Source: CAG-390 sp045633005 (lineage in GTDB: Bacteria; Bacillota; Clostridia; Oscillospirales; CAG-272). Taken from it: a DNA stretch of 64,000 bases. Position 1 is the first letter of the stretch, and each line of letters opens with the position of its first letter. This document shows, one piece after another, positions 24,715-31,902 of the stretch. The stretch is from NCBI GenBank assembly GCA_045633005.1, contig JAZQXT010000075.1, positions 29,283 through 93,282 of the forward strand, written 5' to 3'. The translations under genes were made by a program, and so were the position numbers. The notes under the pieces were generated by a model. The model did no database searches, was not told the origin of the DNA, and saw only the letters and a program-made list of their open reading frames with translations.

Positions 24715-25356
24715 TTAGCAGCACGGACCCGGGAGACCGCAGCAAAGGCTGTAAATACAGCAGCAATCAAGGCAATTGCTGTTGCACGCACTCTGGTGCG
24801 TGCCGTACGCGCCCGTTGAGCCGTAGGCGTTCATCTGCCTGCGAAGCTGTTCGCGTGCGTTTTGATACTCGGCGTTGTAGGGGTCGCGCGCCACCGCAAC
24901 GTCAAAGCAACGCCCCGCATCCATGTACTGCCCCCTGCGGACGAGCACACAGCCGCGCAGGAAATACCATTCGCCGCTACGCAGATTTTCATCCATATTC
25001 AAAAGTATATCGTCGGCGCGCGCAACGTCGCCCGCGTTGATAAGTCGGCGTACGGTGGCGAACTGCTCCGCGCCTGCGCCGCTGTACTCGCTTTGCGAGT
25101 TGCCGTAATTATAGCCGTAATTATAAGAATACGAACTGCCGTTTGCGGAGGTCGAGCCGCCCGCTCGCATTTTTTGTATCTCCTCGTACGCGGCGTTGAC
25201 CTCCTGCATCTTCTCGGTGGCAAGGTCGGCAAGGTCGCTGTCGCGGTATCTGTCGGGGTGATATTTGCGCGCAAGCTCGCGGTAGGCTTTTTTTATCTCC
25301 TCGTCGCTTGCGGACGGTGATACTCCGAGGACGGAGTACGGGTCTTTATTTGACAT
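24715..25356 (-). CDS. J-domain protein with cysteine-rich tail
   Basis: 213 residues. Residues 5-68 are a J domain (DPYSVLGVSPSASDEEIKKAY, then the HPD motif in KYHPDRYRD), the part that stimulates Hsp70/DnaK ATPase. A Ser/Tyr/Asn-rich linker follows, then a TPR-like helical region (about 110-180) with ARADDILLNMDENLRSGEWYFLRGCVLVRRGQYMDA. The last 25 residues hold eight cysteines, including CCC and a CC end. It is not DnaJ itself: the zinc-finger and C-terminal substrate domains are absent. Its start lies inside the end of the upstream DUF5685-like gene (11-bp overlap), so the two are translationally linked. Client unknown. Confidence 0.85.
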   Translation of the reverse strand: MSNKDPYSVLGVSPSASDEEIKKAYRELARKYHPDRYRDSDLADLATEKMQEVNAAYEEIQKMRAGGSTSANGSSYSYNYGYNYGNSQSEYSGAGAEQFATVRRLINAGDVARADDILLNMDENLRSGEWYFLRGCVLVRRGQYMDAGRCFDVAVARDPYNAEYQNAREQLRRQMNAYGSTGAYGTHQSACNSNCLDCCCIYSLCCGLPGPCC

Positions 25357-26272
25357 GGCTTTTTTCCTCGTTTTTTTCTATATTATCACGCCGCGGCTTT
25401 CTGTAGCTTCCGTCAAGCACGGCGGCGGTCACGCGCGGCAATCCCGCGCCGAGAATATTATCAAGTATTTCGCGTGCTTCGGGGTTCGACGCTCCGTCGG
25501 AAAGGTCGAGCGCCGCAAGTGCCGCGCCTGCCTCGGCGTCGAGCATACACGCGACGGTCTTTTTTTCCTCGTCGGAGAGTGCGTCGGATGAATACGCTAT
25601 TAAAAAAGGATTGAATCTTCCGCGCCGTGCGTCTTTTTGCAGATCGTCAAGTGCGTCGATGAAGTATATCCAACGCCCGACGTGCATACCGACGGCTTCT
25701 GCTATCAGCTTGTTTTGTCCCTCAAAGCCGTATGAGAGAATGATCGACAATACCTTGCCGAAAAGTGATGCGAGAAGGTCGAGCGAGAGCGTGTCTGGGG
25801 CATCTGCGGCGGCATTTTCCGCCCGATAAAGCTCTGCGAGCGCGTCTGCTATCGGCTCTGCAAGCTCGGGGTAGTGCTTTCCGACCTTGCGCTTCCAGCC
25901 TTTTGATGCCAAACGCCCCATGCGTGCGGCAAAGCGGCGCATTCCCCGCTCGTCGGTAAGGTCGTCGTCGAATTTCAGCGCGGTAAGAAGGGAAGTGGCG
26001 GCGGCGGCGTAGCGCGTTTGCTCGCACCTTTTTGCGCAGGTGCGCTTGGTAAGTGGGTTTGCCGCGCATCTTTGGCGGCTGAACTCTACCTTGTCGCCCG
26101 TAAGCACGAGCCTTGCGAGTGCAAGAAACACCGCGTCGTAGGAGAGCGCGAGGCGCGAAGCAGAGCCGCTTACCTCGCCGTGCGACTTGCAGATTCCGCA
26201 GTACACCGCGCGATAATATTCATATTCCCCCACGCGAAGCGCGGGAACGTGCGGTCTGACGTATCCGAACAT
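25346..26272 (-). CDS. DUF5685-like protein with two aspartate-rich motifs
   Basis: 308 residues from ATG 26272, which is preceded by GGAGG on the minus strand; the open frame has an earlier ATG at 26296 without such a site. The opening MFGYVRPHVPALRVGEYEYY and Cys25-x2-Cys28 fit the DUF5685 family as I recall it, with further cysteines at about 69, 79 and 83. The bulk is predicted helical. Two acidic motifs stand out: DDDLTDE at 102-108 and DALDDLQKD at 206-214, about 100 residues apart, an arrangement seen in all-alpha isoprenoid synthases. Function is unknown; see findings. It is the first gene of a two-gene operon with the J-domain protein. Confidence 0.75.
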   Translation of the reverse strand: MFGYVRPHVPALRVGEYEYYRAVYCGICKSHGEVSGSASRLALSYDAVFLALARLVLTGDKVEFSRQRCAANPLTKRTCAKRCEQTRYAAAATSLLTALKFDDDLTDERGMRRFAARMGRLASKGWKRKVGKHYPELAEPIADALAELYRAENAAADAPDTLSLDLLASLFGKVLSIILSYGFEGQNKLIAEAVGMHVGRWIYFIDALDDLQKDARRGRFNPFLIAYSSDALSDEEKKTVACMLDAEAGAALAALDLSDGASNPEAREILDNILGAGLPRVTAAVLDGSYRKPRRDNIEKNEEKSHVK

Positions 26273-26300
26273 ATCTGCCTCCAAAATTGCATTCATTAAT

Positions 26301-26329
26301 ATAATATATCATTTTGCGCAGAAATTCAA
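26301..26329 (-). promoter_or_regulatory. Promoter of the DUF5685/J-domain operon
   Basis: Read on the minus strand: TTGAAT (26324-26329), a 17-bp spacer and TATTAT (26301-26306). Confidence 0.65.
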
Positions 26330-26443
26330 TACCAATTTGTAAATTATTTGTATTTGGGGACTTTGCCGCGATGTCTTCTGTAACATTCTTACATTTTTAA
26401 GAGCGGTTTATTTGTTAAGTTTCACAAAAAGTTTTTTTGCCTA

Positions 26444-26472
26444 TTGACAAATGTACGGCAATAATGTATAAT
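26444..26472 (+). promoter_or_regulatory. Promoter of the orphan substrate-binding protein
   Basis: Perfect TTGACA (26444-26449), 17-bp spacer and perfect TATAAT (26467-26472), implying strong expression. Confidence 0.85.
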
Positions 26473-26534
26473 TGACTTACCAATAAATGCCCTTGGGCAA
26501 ATTATGCCCGCGAGCAAATTTTCAGGAGGAAAAA

Positions 26535-28043
26535 ATGAAAAACGCAACAAAGCTTATAAGCCTTGTATTGGCAGTTTTGATGATGGCTGTGGCGCTTGTT
26601 TCATGTGCTGACACCGGTGAAGGCAACACCACCACCGCCGGCGCTGTTACGACGAACCCTTCATCCGCTAACTCGGACGTTGTTCCTACCGTTCCGGACG
26701 GAGTGACCTACCCCGGTCAGACCATCAACGTAATTGCCAGCAACTACGACTGGTTTAACGACGAGATCTACGTCGAGGCGGAGACCGGAAGTGCTATTCC
26801 CGATGCTATCTGGAAGAGAAATGACCTCGTTAAGACGAAGCTCGGTATCGAGTTCGTTTACTCGGGTCAGGATTCCAGCAGCGGTCCCGGTGGAACCAAC
26901 AAGGTCGTTGGTGAGATCGACAAGCAGTACGAGGGCGGTCTTAACGACTACTCCGTAGCAGTAGGTAACTCCTACACTATGGCTACCAACACCATGGAGA
27001 ACCATTTCGTTGACCTTACCGATATGGGTGCTTATTTTGATCTTGAGAAGGCTTACTGGTCTCAGGGTATGAACGATGCTCTCAGCATTGGTAGCGCTCA
27101 GTACCTCGCTACCGGTCCTATGGTTCTTTCGTCCTACAGACTTATCTACGGTACTCTGTTCAACGAGACTATGTTCAACAACCACGAGGTTGCTCTTCCT
27201 TACGATAAGGTAGATTCTAAGGAGTGGACCGTTGCTTACCAGAGAAGCATCGTAGAGACCTTCTGTGATGCAGAGGTGGATCAGGATCCCGCTGCAACCT
27301 ACGGCTTTATCGTAAACCACAATAACATCGGTTGTGACCCTTACCTCAGCGCACTCAAGGTTCCGCTCGTTGTAAAGGATGAGAACAATATGTTCAAGGT
27401 AGAGACCGATAGAGACCGTACCGTTAGTGCGATCGGTGAGGTCTGCGACCTTATCTACAACACCAGAGGTACTTATCGTCTTGCTAGCTACGGCAACGAC
27501 AGCGAGCAGGGTGATCTTGCTAAGAAGTTCTCCGAGGGTACTGCTGCAATGGCACACCTTCGTCTGATGGAGCTTGAGGGTGAGTTCATTTCTCAGATGG
27601 AAGACGTTTACGGTATTCTTCCTATGCCTCTGCTCAATTCCGATCAGGACAACTACTACACTATGGCTCACGACCAGATCTCCGTTGTTGGCGTTCCCAA
27701 CACCAGAAAGAGCGAGTCTGAGCTTGAGATGATCGGTGCGTTCCTCGATCTCATGGCATACTACTCCTACACCGAGGTAACTCCCGTATACTACGATATG
27801 TGCCTTAAGGGCAGATATTTCGAGAACCCCCGCGCTCTCGATATGCTCGATAAGCTCACCGAGGGTCTTTACATGGACCCCGCAGTTATCTACCACGAGA
27901 TCCTTGGTGGTCCTCTCGGTAGCTGGCGTGGATGGATCGGCAGCAACAAGACCAGCGTTGCTTCCTCCATTACCATTCTCGGCAGAAATATGACTGCACA
28001 CGTTAAGAAGGTTAACACCGCTTTCGAAAAGATTGCTAAGTAA
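26535..28043 (+). CDS. ABC transporter substrate-binding lipoprotein (carbohydrate family)
   Basis: 502 residues. ATG 26535 has CAGGAGGA at 26524-26530; the frame extends 16 codons upstream with no site. The lipoprotein signal ends at a Cys in ALVSCADT near residue 22, followed by a Thr/Ala-rich linker. The mature part reads like an extracellular solute-binding protein of the family 1 sugar-binding group, e.g. YPGQTINVIASNYDWFNDEIY, then a hinge-rich alpha/beta fold. No permease or ATPase gene lies beside it, so it must supply a transporter encoded elsewhere, possibly the cluster at 40-53 kb. A perfect promoter, a strong ribosome binding site and many GGT/GTT/GCT codons suggest very high expression. 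Ligand unknown; an oligosaccharide is most likely. Confidence 0.85.
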   Translation: MKNATKLISLVLAVLMMAVALVSCADTGEGNTTTAGAVTTNPSSANSDVVPTVPDGVTYPGQTINVIASNYDWFNDEIYVEAETGSAIPDAIWKRNDLVKTKLGIEFVYSGQDSSSGPGGTNKVVGEIDKQYEGGLNDYSVAVGNSYTMATNTMENHFVDLTDMGAYFDLEKAYWSQGMNDALSIGSAQYLATGPMVLSSYRLIYGTLFNETMFNNHEVALPYDKVDSKEWTVAYQRSIVETFCDAEVDQDPAATYGFIVNHNNIGCDPYLSALKVPLVVKDENNMFKVETDRDRTVSAIGEVCDLIYNTRGTYRLASYGNDSEQGDLAKKFSEGTAAMAHLRLMELEGEFISQMEDVYGILPMPLLNSDQDNYYTMAHDQISVVGVPNTRKSESELEMIGAFLDLMAYYSYTEVTPVYYDMCLKGRYFENPRALDMLDKLTEGLYMDPAVIYHEILGGPLGSWRGWIGSNKTSVASSITILGRNMTAHVKKVNTAFEKIAK

Positions 28044-28057
28044 TCTTTAATAATTCA

Positions 28058-28088
28058 ATGGACTGCGCCTTGGGCGCAGTCCATTTTT
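28058..28088 (+). terminator. Terminator of the substrate-binding protein gene
   Basis: ATGGACTGCGCC / GGCGCAGTCCAT with a 3-nt loop and a T run. Confidence 0.9.
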
Positions 28089-28100
28089 CTTGCTTTTGAC

Positions 28101-28129
28101 TTGACAAGCTTTAAAAAGTAATATATAAT
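28101..28129 (+). promoter_or_regulatory. Promoter of the HAD/glucokinase operon
   Basis: Perfect TTGACA (28101-28106), a 17-bp spacer and perfect TATAAT (28124-28129). Confidence 0.85.
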
Positions 28130-28171
28130 ATAAATGATTATTGGCTTTTTGTCAGACTTGGAGGAAGTAAA

Positions 28172-28882
28172 ATGATAAAACTTGTGGCATTCGACCTTGA
28201 CGGAACGCTGACTCAGCATAAAACCCCGATTAGTGACGAAAATCGCGCGGTGCTTGATCGCCTTGCCGAGAAATATACGCTTCTTATGGTAGGTGCGGGA
28301 CAATGTATGCGTATTTATAAGCAGATGCGCGAATATCCCATTGATATAATAGGTAACTACGGCTTGCAGTATGCAAGATATGACGCGAAGACGGGTGCTC
28401 CCGTTATCGAGCGTGACCTCGTGCTTCCTTGCGATAGGGAGTCCGTAACGGCGAGAGTCGAAATGCTCAGAAATAAATACGGCTTTACCGAGTACGCGGG
28501 CGAGAGCGTGGAGTTTCACCCCTCGGGCTGTGTGACCTTCCCAGTGCTTGGCACGGCGGCTAAAATAGAGGACAAGCTTGCGTTTGACCCCGACCGTTCA
28601 AAGCGCCGCAAGATATACGACGAGGTGTGCGAGGTCTTTTCCGAGTACGTCGTGTTCGTCGGTGGCTCGTCCTCGTTCGATATGGCGCCCAAGCCCTACG
28701 ATAAATATTACGCGCTGTCTAAATATTGCGAGGAGCGCGGCATAGCACATAACGAGGCTGTTTTCGTAGGCGACGATTACGGCAGGGGCGGTAACGACGA
28801 GTCGGTATTCGTTTCCGATTTCGGTTTTATAAAGGTTGACGATTATACGAAGCTTGGCGAGTATGTCAAGGAACTTCTTTGA
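28172..28882 (+). CDS. HAD-superfamily hydrolase (HAD-IIB/phosphomannomutase-like)
   Basis: 236 residues. Motif I is FDLDGTLTQ (Asp8 nucleophile, Asp10 acid/base), and the metal-binding motif IV is VFVGDDYGRGGND. The IIB-type cap between them contains HPSGCVTFPVLGTAAKIEDK. Such proteins dephosphorylate sugar phosphates or, in the phosphomannomutase branch, move phosphate within hexose phosphates. The start follows TTGGAGG. It overlaps no neighbour but lies 14 bp before the ROK kinase and shares its promoter, so a hexose-phosphate substrate is a reasonable inference. Confidence 0.8.
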   Translation: MIKLVAFDLDGTLTQHKTPISDENRAVLDRLAEKYTLLMVGAGQCMRIYKQMREYPIDIIGNYGLQYARYDAKTGAPVIERDLVLPCDRESVTARVEMLRNKYGFTEYAGESVEFHPSGCVTFPVLGTAAKIEDKLAFDPDRSKRRKIYDEVCEVFSEYVVFVGGSSSFDMAPKPYDKYYALSKYCEERGIAHNEAVFVGDDYGRGGNDESVFVSDFGFIKVDDYTKLGEYVKELL

Positions 28883-28896
28883 AAAGGAGATATAAA

Positions 28897-29859
28897 ATGA
28901 AATACAGAATAGGTATTGACCTTGGCGGAACGAATATCGCCGCAGGTCTTGTAGATGAAAACGCGGCAATAGTAAAAAAGGCGAGCACTCCCACGGGAGC
29001 TGAGCGTGCGCCCGAAACTATCGTGGAGGATATGGCGGCGCTTTGCCACCGTCTTATTGCGGAGGCTGGCGTGTCGATCGAGGACGTTGTCTTCGTTGGA
29101 ATCGCAACCCCAGGAATTGCCGACCGCGACAACGGCGTGGTCGTTTACGCAAACAATCTGCCCTTCAGACATTTCCCCATAATCAAGTTGCTTTCCGAAA
29201 AATTCCCCGTTTCAAATATGGGAATTGAAAACGATGCCAACGCCGCCGCTTGGGGCGAGGCTGTCGCAGGTGCGGCAAAGGGAACGAGAAATTCTGTAAT
29301 GATAACGCTTGGCACGGGTGTCGGCGGCGGAATCGTTATTGATAATAAGGTGTATTCGGGCTTCAACTTCGCAGGTGCGGAGCTTGGACACATCGTAATT
29401 TCCGCAGGCGGTAAGCCCTGCTCCTGCGGCAGAAACGGTTGCTGGGAGGCGTACAGCTCCGCGACCGCACTTATTAGAATGACCGCCGAAAAGATTGACG
29501 AGTGCAAGGCGGCGGGCAGAGAGACCGCTATGACCGAGCTTGTTGCCAAGAAGGGCAAGATTTCGGGCAGAACGGCATTTGACGCTATGCGTGCGGGTGA
29601 CGCCGCCGCAAAGGAGGTCGTTGATTCTTACATCTACTATCTCGCTTGCGGAATCGCTAACATAGTAAATATCTTCCAGCCCGAGGTCCTTTCCATCGGC
29701 GGCGGAGTTTCCAATGAAAAGGAAAATCTTCTCACTCCCCTCGTTCCTCTGGTGAGAGCACAGCAGTACGGTGGCGACCTCGTTCCGCTTACCGATATAA
29801 GAATCGCTCAACTCGGCAACGACGCGGGTATCATCGGCGCGGCCCTCCTTAATTATTAA
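28897..29859 (+). CDS. ROK-family glucokinase
   Basis: Phosphorylates glucose with ATP as sugars enter the cell. 320 residues from ATG 28897, chosen because AAAAGGAGA precedes it; six in-frame codons lie upstream. The N-terminal phosphate loop is GIDLGGTNIAAG, the catalytic Asp is in IENDANAAAWGE, and the zinc site signature is CSCGRNGCWEAYSS. GTGVGGGIV precedes it, as in glucokinases of the ROK group. N-acetylglucosamine or mannose kinases share these motifs, so specificity is probable rather than certain. It ends inside the left arm of the 229-bp inverted-repeat element. Confidence 0.9.
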   Translation: MKYRIGIDLGGTNIAAGLVDENAAIVKKASTPTGAERAPETIVEDMAALCHRLIAEAGVSIEDVVFVGIATPGIADRDNGVVVYANNLPFRHFPIIKLLSEKFPVSNMGIENDANAAAWGEAVAGAAKGTRNSVMITLGTGVGGGIVIDNKVYSGFNFAGAELGHIVISAGGKPCSCGRNGCWEAYSSATALIRMTAEKIDECKAAGRETAMTELVAKKGKISGRTAFDAMRAGDAAAKEVVDSYIYYLACGIANIVNIFQPEVLSIGGGVSNEKENLLTPLVPLVRAQQYGGDLVPLTDIRIAQLGNDAGIIGAALLNY

Positions 29860-30086
29860 AAGGGGCGTCTCATTTAGCGCAGAACAAAAACACGAAAACA
29901 AGTAAATAAAAAAGACCGTTTTTTTCATCCGCAAAGATGAATAAAGCGGTCTTTTTAAGGTAGAAATCCTCACGGATTTCAATTTTTTATACGTGTTTTT
30001 TAGCCGCGCTTTTGCCCTCTGGCGTACCCTCGTACGCCTACGACGGCAAAATCACGACTTCTGCATCTAACTGAGACGCCCCTTTT
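29858..30086. repeat. 229-bp element with 20-bp terminal inverted repeats
   Basis: AAAAGGGGCGTCTCA (29858-29872) is the exact inverse of TGAGACGCCCCTTTT (30072-30086), and the similarity continues inward for a few bases (TTTAG versus CTAAC). Inside are several hairpins: a long one with AAAGACCG / CGGTCTTT (about 29908-29956), GAAATCCTCACGGATTTC and GCGTACCCTCGTACGC. The left arm overlaps the stop codon of the kinase gene and the right arm ends 3 bp before the stop of coaW. No coding capacity. Confidence 0.7.
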
Positions 30087-30089
30087 CGT

Positions 30090-30947
30090 TTATTGCAGGG
30101 CGGAGCCGATAACGGGACCGTACTGCGAGAGATTGGGGATTATAAAATTGACGTTGAAGCTGTTTTTCAACGACTCGAATACGTCGCGTACGGGTTGCAT
30201 CGAGGTGAGATTTCCCGTAAGCACGATGTCGCGGATATTAAAGGAGCGTGCGGCGAATATTGCCATCATCGCCACGGTCTCCGTGACCATATTGACTATA
30301 CCGAGCGATATATCGTGGCGTGTGGCAAGGTCGCTGAGGTTACCGAAGTTCGATGCGGTAAGGTTTTCGTTTACGTCGGGGTAAATGCCCTTCTTTGAAA
30401 TATCGCTGATGCGAAGGTCGACCTGCGAAAGATCGCCGCCCTCGCAAAGCTGCTCGATGTGGGATATGGTGTCAACGCCAAGCATCTTGCGCGACAGACC
30501 GACTATAGTGCCGCCGCCGACACCCGTGCCGCCGAGGTATTCCGTGGTTATCCCCTCGTCCGTGCATTTTGCGTGTATCAACGCCGTGCCCGTGCCCATG
30601 CTGACGACGATAGCCTCCTTGAGTCCCGAAAGATACATTCCGCCTATGCCGATGCTGTCAAACTCGGATACGCTGTGGCAGGGCAGGGAGTATATGGGGG
30701 AGGTAACGAAGGCGGAGCCTGCGCCCGTCATCATTATTCTGTCGATATCGTCAAGCGCAAGTCCGTTTTCAAGGGTGAATTTTCCAAACGCGCCGTACAC
30801 CGAGGTCACGGGGTCGGTGGCGCGGACGAACATGGGAGCTATCAGCTTGCCGTCGGGCGCGAAGCCGACGATCTTCGTGGTGCTTCCGCCTACGTCAATG
30901 CCGATAACGGTCTTTTTATTTTTAGGTTTTAGTGTGAATTTTGCCAT
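30090..30947 (-). CDS. coaW: Type II pantothenate kinase
   Basis: First step of coenzyme A synthesis, ATP-dependent phosphorylation of pantothenate. 285 residues. The ASKHA-fold phosphate 1 loop is VIGIDVGGSTTKIVGF, and the glycine-rich VSMGTGTALIH and GGTGVGGGTIVGLSRKMLG follow, all as in eukaryote/Staphylococcus-type PanK-II. NLTSMQP near the C-terminus is in the right place for the second phosphate loop. Many Clostridia carry type III CoaX instead, so this choice is notable but not unique. Divergent from the HAD-IIA gene with interleaved promoters. Confidence 0.9.
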   Translation of the reverse strand: MAKFTLKPKNKKTVIGIDVGGSTTKIVGFAPDGKLIAPMFVRATDPVTSVYGAFGKFTLENGLALDDIDRIMMTGAGSAFVTSPIYSLPCHSVSEFDSIGIGGMYLSGLKEAIVVSMGTGTALIHAKCTDEGITTEYLGGTGVGGGTIVGLSRKMLGVDTISHIEQLCEGGDLSQVDLRISDISKKGIYPDVNENLTASNFGNLSDLATRHDISLGIVNMVTETVAMMAIFAARSFNIRDIVLTGNLTSMQPVRDVFESLKNSFNVNFIIPNLSQYGPVIGSALQ

Positions 30948-30989
30948 AATTCTCTCCGATTTTTATCAAATTGGAATTTTCTTTAGTTA

Positions 30990-31018
30990 ATTATAACATT
31001 ATCTTGCAAAAAAATCAA
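30990..31018 (-). promoter_or_regulatory. Promoter of coaW
   Basis: Read on the minus strand: TTGATT (31013-31018), a 17-bp spacer and TATAAT (30990-30995). It overlaps the divergent plus-strand promoter at 31004-31032. Confidence 0.65.
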
Positions 31019-31032
31019 TATGGTGGTATAAT
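31004..31032 (+). promoter_or_regulatory. Promoter of the HAD-IIA/rqcH operon
   Basis: TTGCAA (31004-31009), a 17-bp spacer and perfect TATAAT (31027-31032). Interleaved with the coaW promoter. Confidence 0.7.
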
Positions 31033-31066
31033 ATTTGATAAGATTATGCTTTAGGAGGCAATTAAG

Positions 31067-31888
31067 ATGTTTGAAAATCCCAGTAATAAGATATTGCAGG
31101 ACAAGGAGCTTTACATATTCGATATGGACGGCACGATATATCTCGGCTCGCAGGTGTTCGATTTTGCCGTTAAATTCATAAATGCGCTTCGCGCATCGGG
31201 CAGGAGAGTGCTGTTCTTTACGAACAACGCCTCGCACACCTCTGATTTTTATCTTTCCAAGCTCACTCGCCTTGGCTTTGCTCCCACGCGCGACGAGATA
31301 ATGACGTCGGGCGACGTTACCGTTGAGTTTCTTACCCGTCATCGCGGCGGCAAGAGCGTTTATCTCGTCGGCACGGACGAGCTCGTTGCCGATTTTGCGG
31401 CACGCGGTATAAATATTATTTCGGGAGACGAGCCGAGTGCGGATATCGTTATCACGAGCTTTGACACGAGCCTGACCTATAAAAAGCTCGACGATGCCTG
31501 CCGCCTTATCAGAGGCGGCGCGGAGTACCTTTCCACCCACCCCGACTACAACTGTCCGACCGAAACGGGATTTATCCCCGACAGCGGCGCGATAGCCGCG
31601 TTTTGCACCGCATCGACGGGCAAGACTCCCACGTATTTCGGCAAGCCCTATCGTCAGACCGTCGAGATGATAAGCGAGGCTACGGGCGTTTCGCTTGACA
31701 AAATGTGCATCTTCGGCGACAGACTCTATACCGACATCGCCCTCGGCAAAAAGCACGGCGTTACCGCCGTACTCGTATACACGGGCGAGACTACGCGCGA
31801 GGACGTGGAGAATGCACTTGAGGCAGACCGTCCCGACTTCGTATTTGACTCGCTCGCCGAGGCAGATACGGCAATTTTCGGAGCATAA
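31067..31888 (+). CDS. HAD-IIA family hydrolase (NagD-like)
   Basis: Phosphatase-type protein of 273 residues. Motif I is FDMDGTIYLG, motif II FFTNNASH and motif IV FGDRLYTDI, with the IIA cap between them. Family members dephosphorylate small metabolites such as glycerol phosphate, phosphoglycolate or UMP. The start has TAGGAGG. rqcH starts 14 bp after its stop and probably shares its transcript; no obvious functional link to ribosome rescue is known to me. Confidence 0.88.
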   Translation: MFENPSNKILQDKELYIFDMDGTIYLGSQVFDFAVKFINALRASGRRVLFFTNNASHTSDFYLSKLTRLGFAPTRDEIMTSGDVTVEFLTRHRGGKSVYLVGTDELVADFAARGINIISGDEPSADIVITSFDTSLTYKKLDDACRLIRGGAEYLSTHPDYNCPTETGFIPDSGAIAAFCTASTGKTPTYFGKPYRQTVEMISEATGVSLDKMCIFGDRLYTDIALGKKHGVTAVLVYTGETTREDVENALEADRPDFVFDSLAEADTAIFGA

Positions 31889-31902
31889 AGGAATTTTATT
31901 GA

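Noticed and set aside
29858..30086. Insertion sequence
   Set aside because: Inverted ends are present but the 229-bp interior has no coding capacity, and no target duplication is visible; at most a non-autonomous element.
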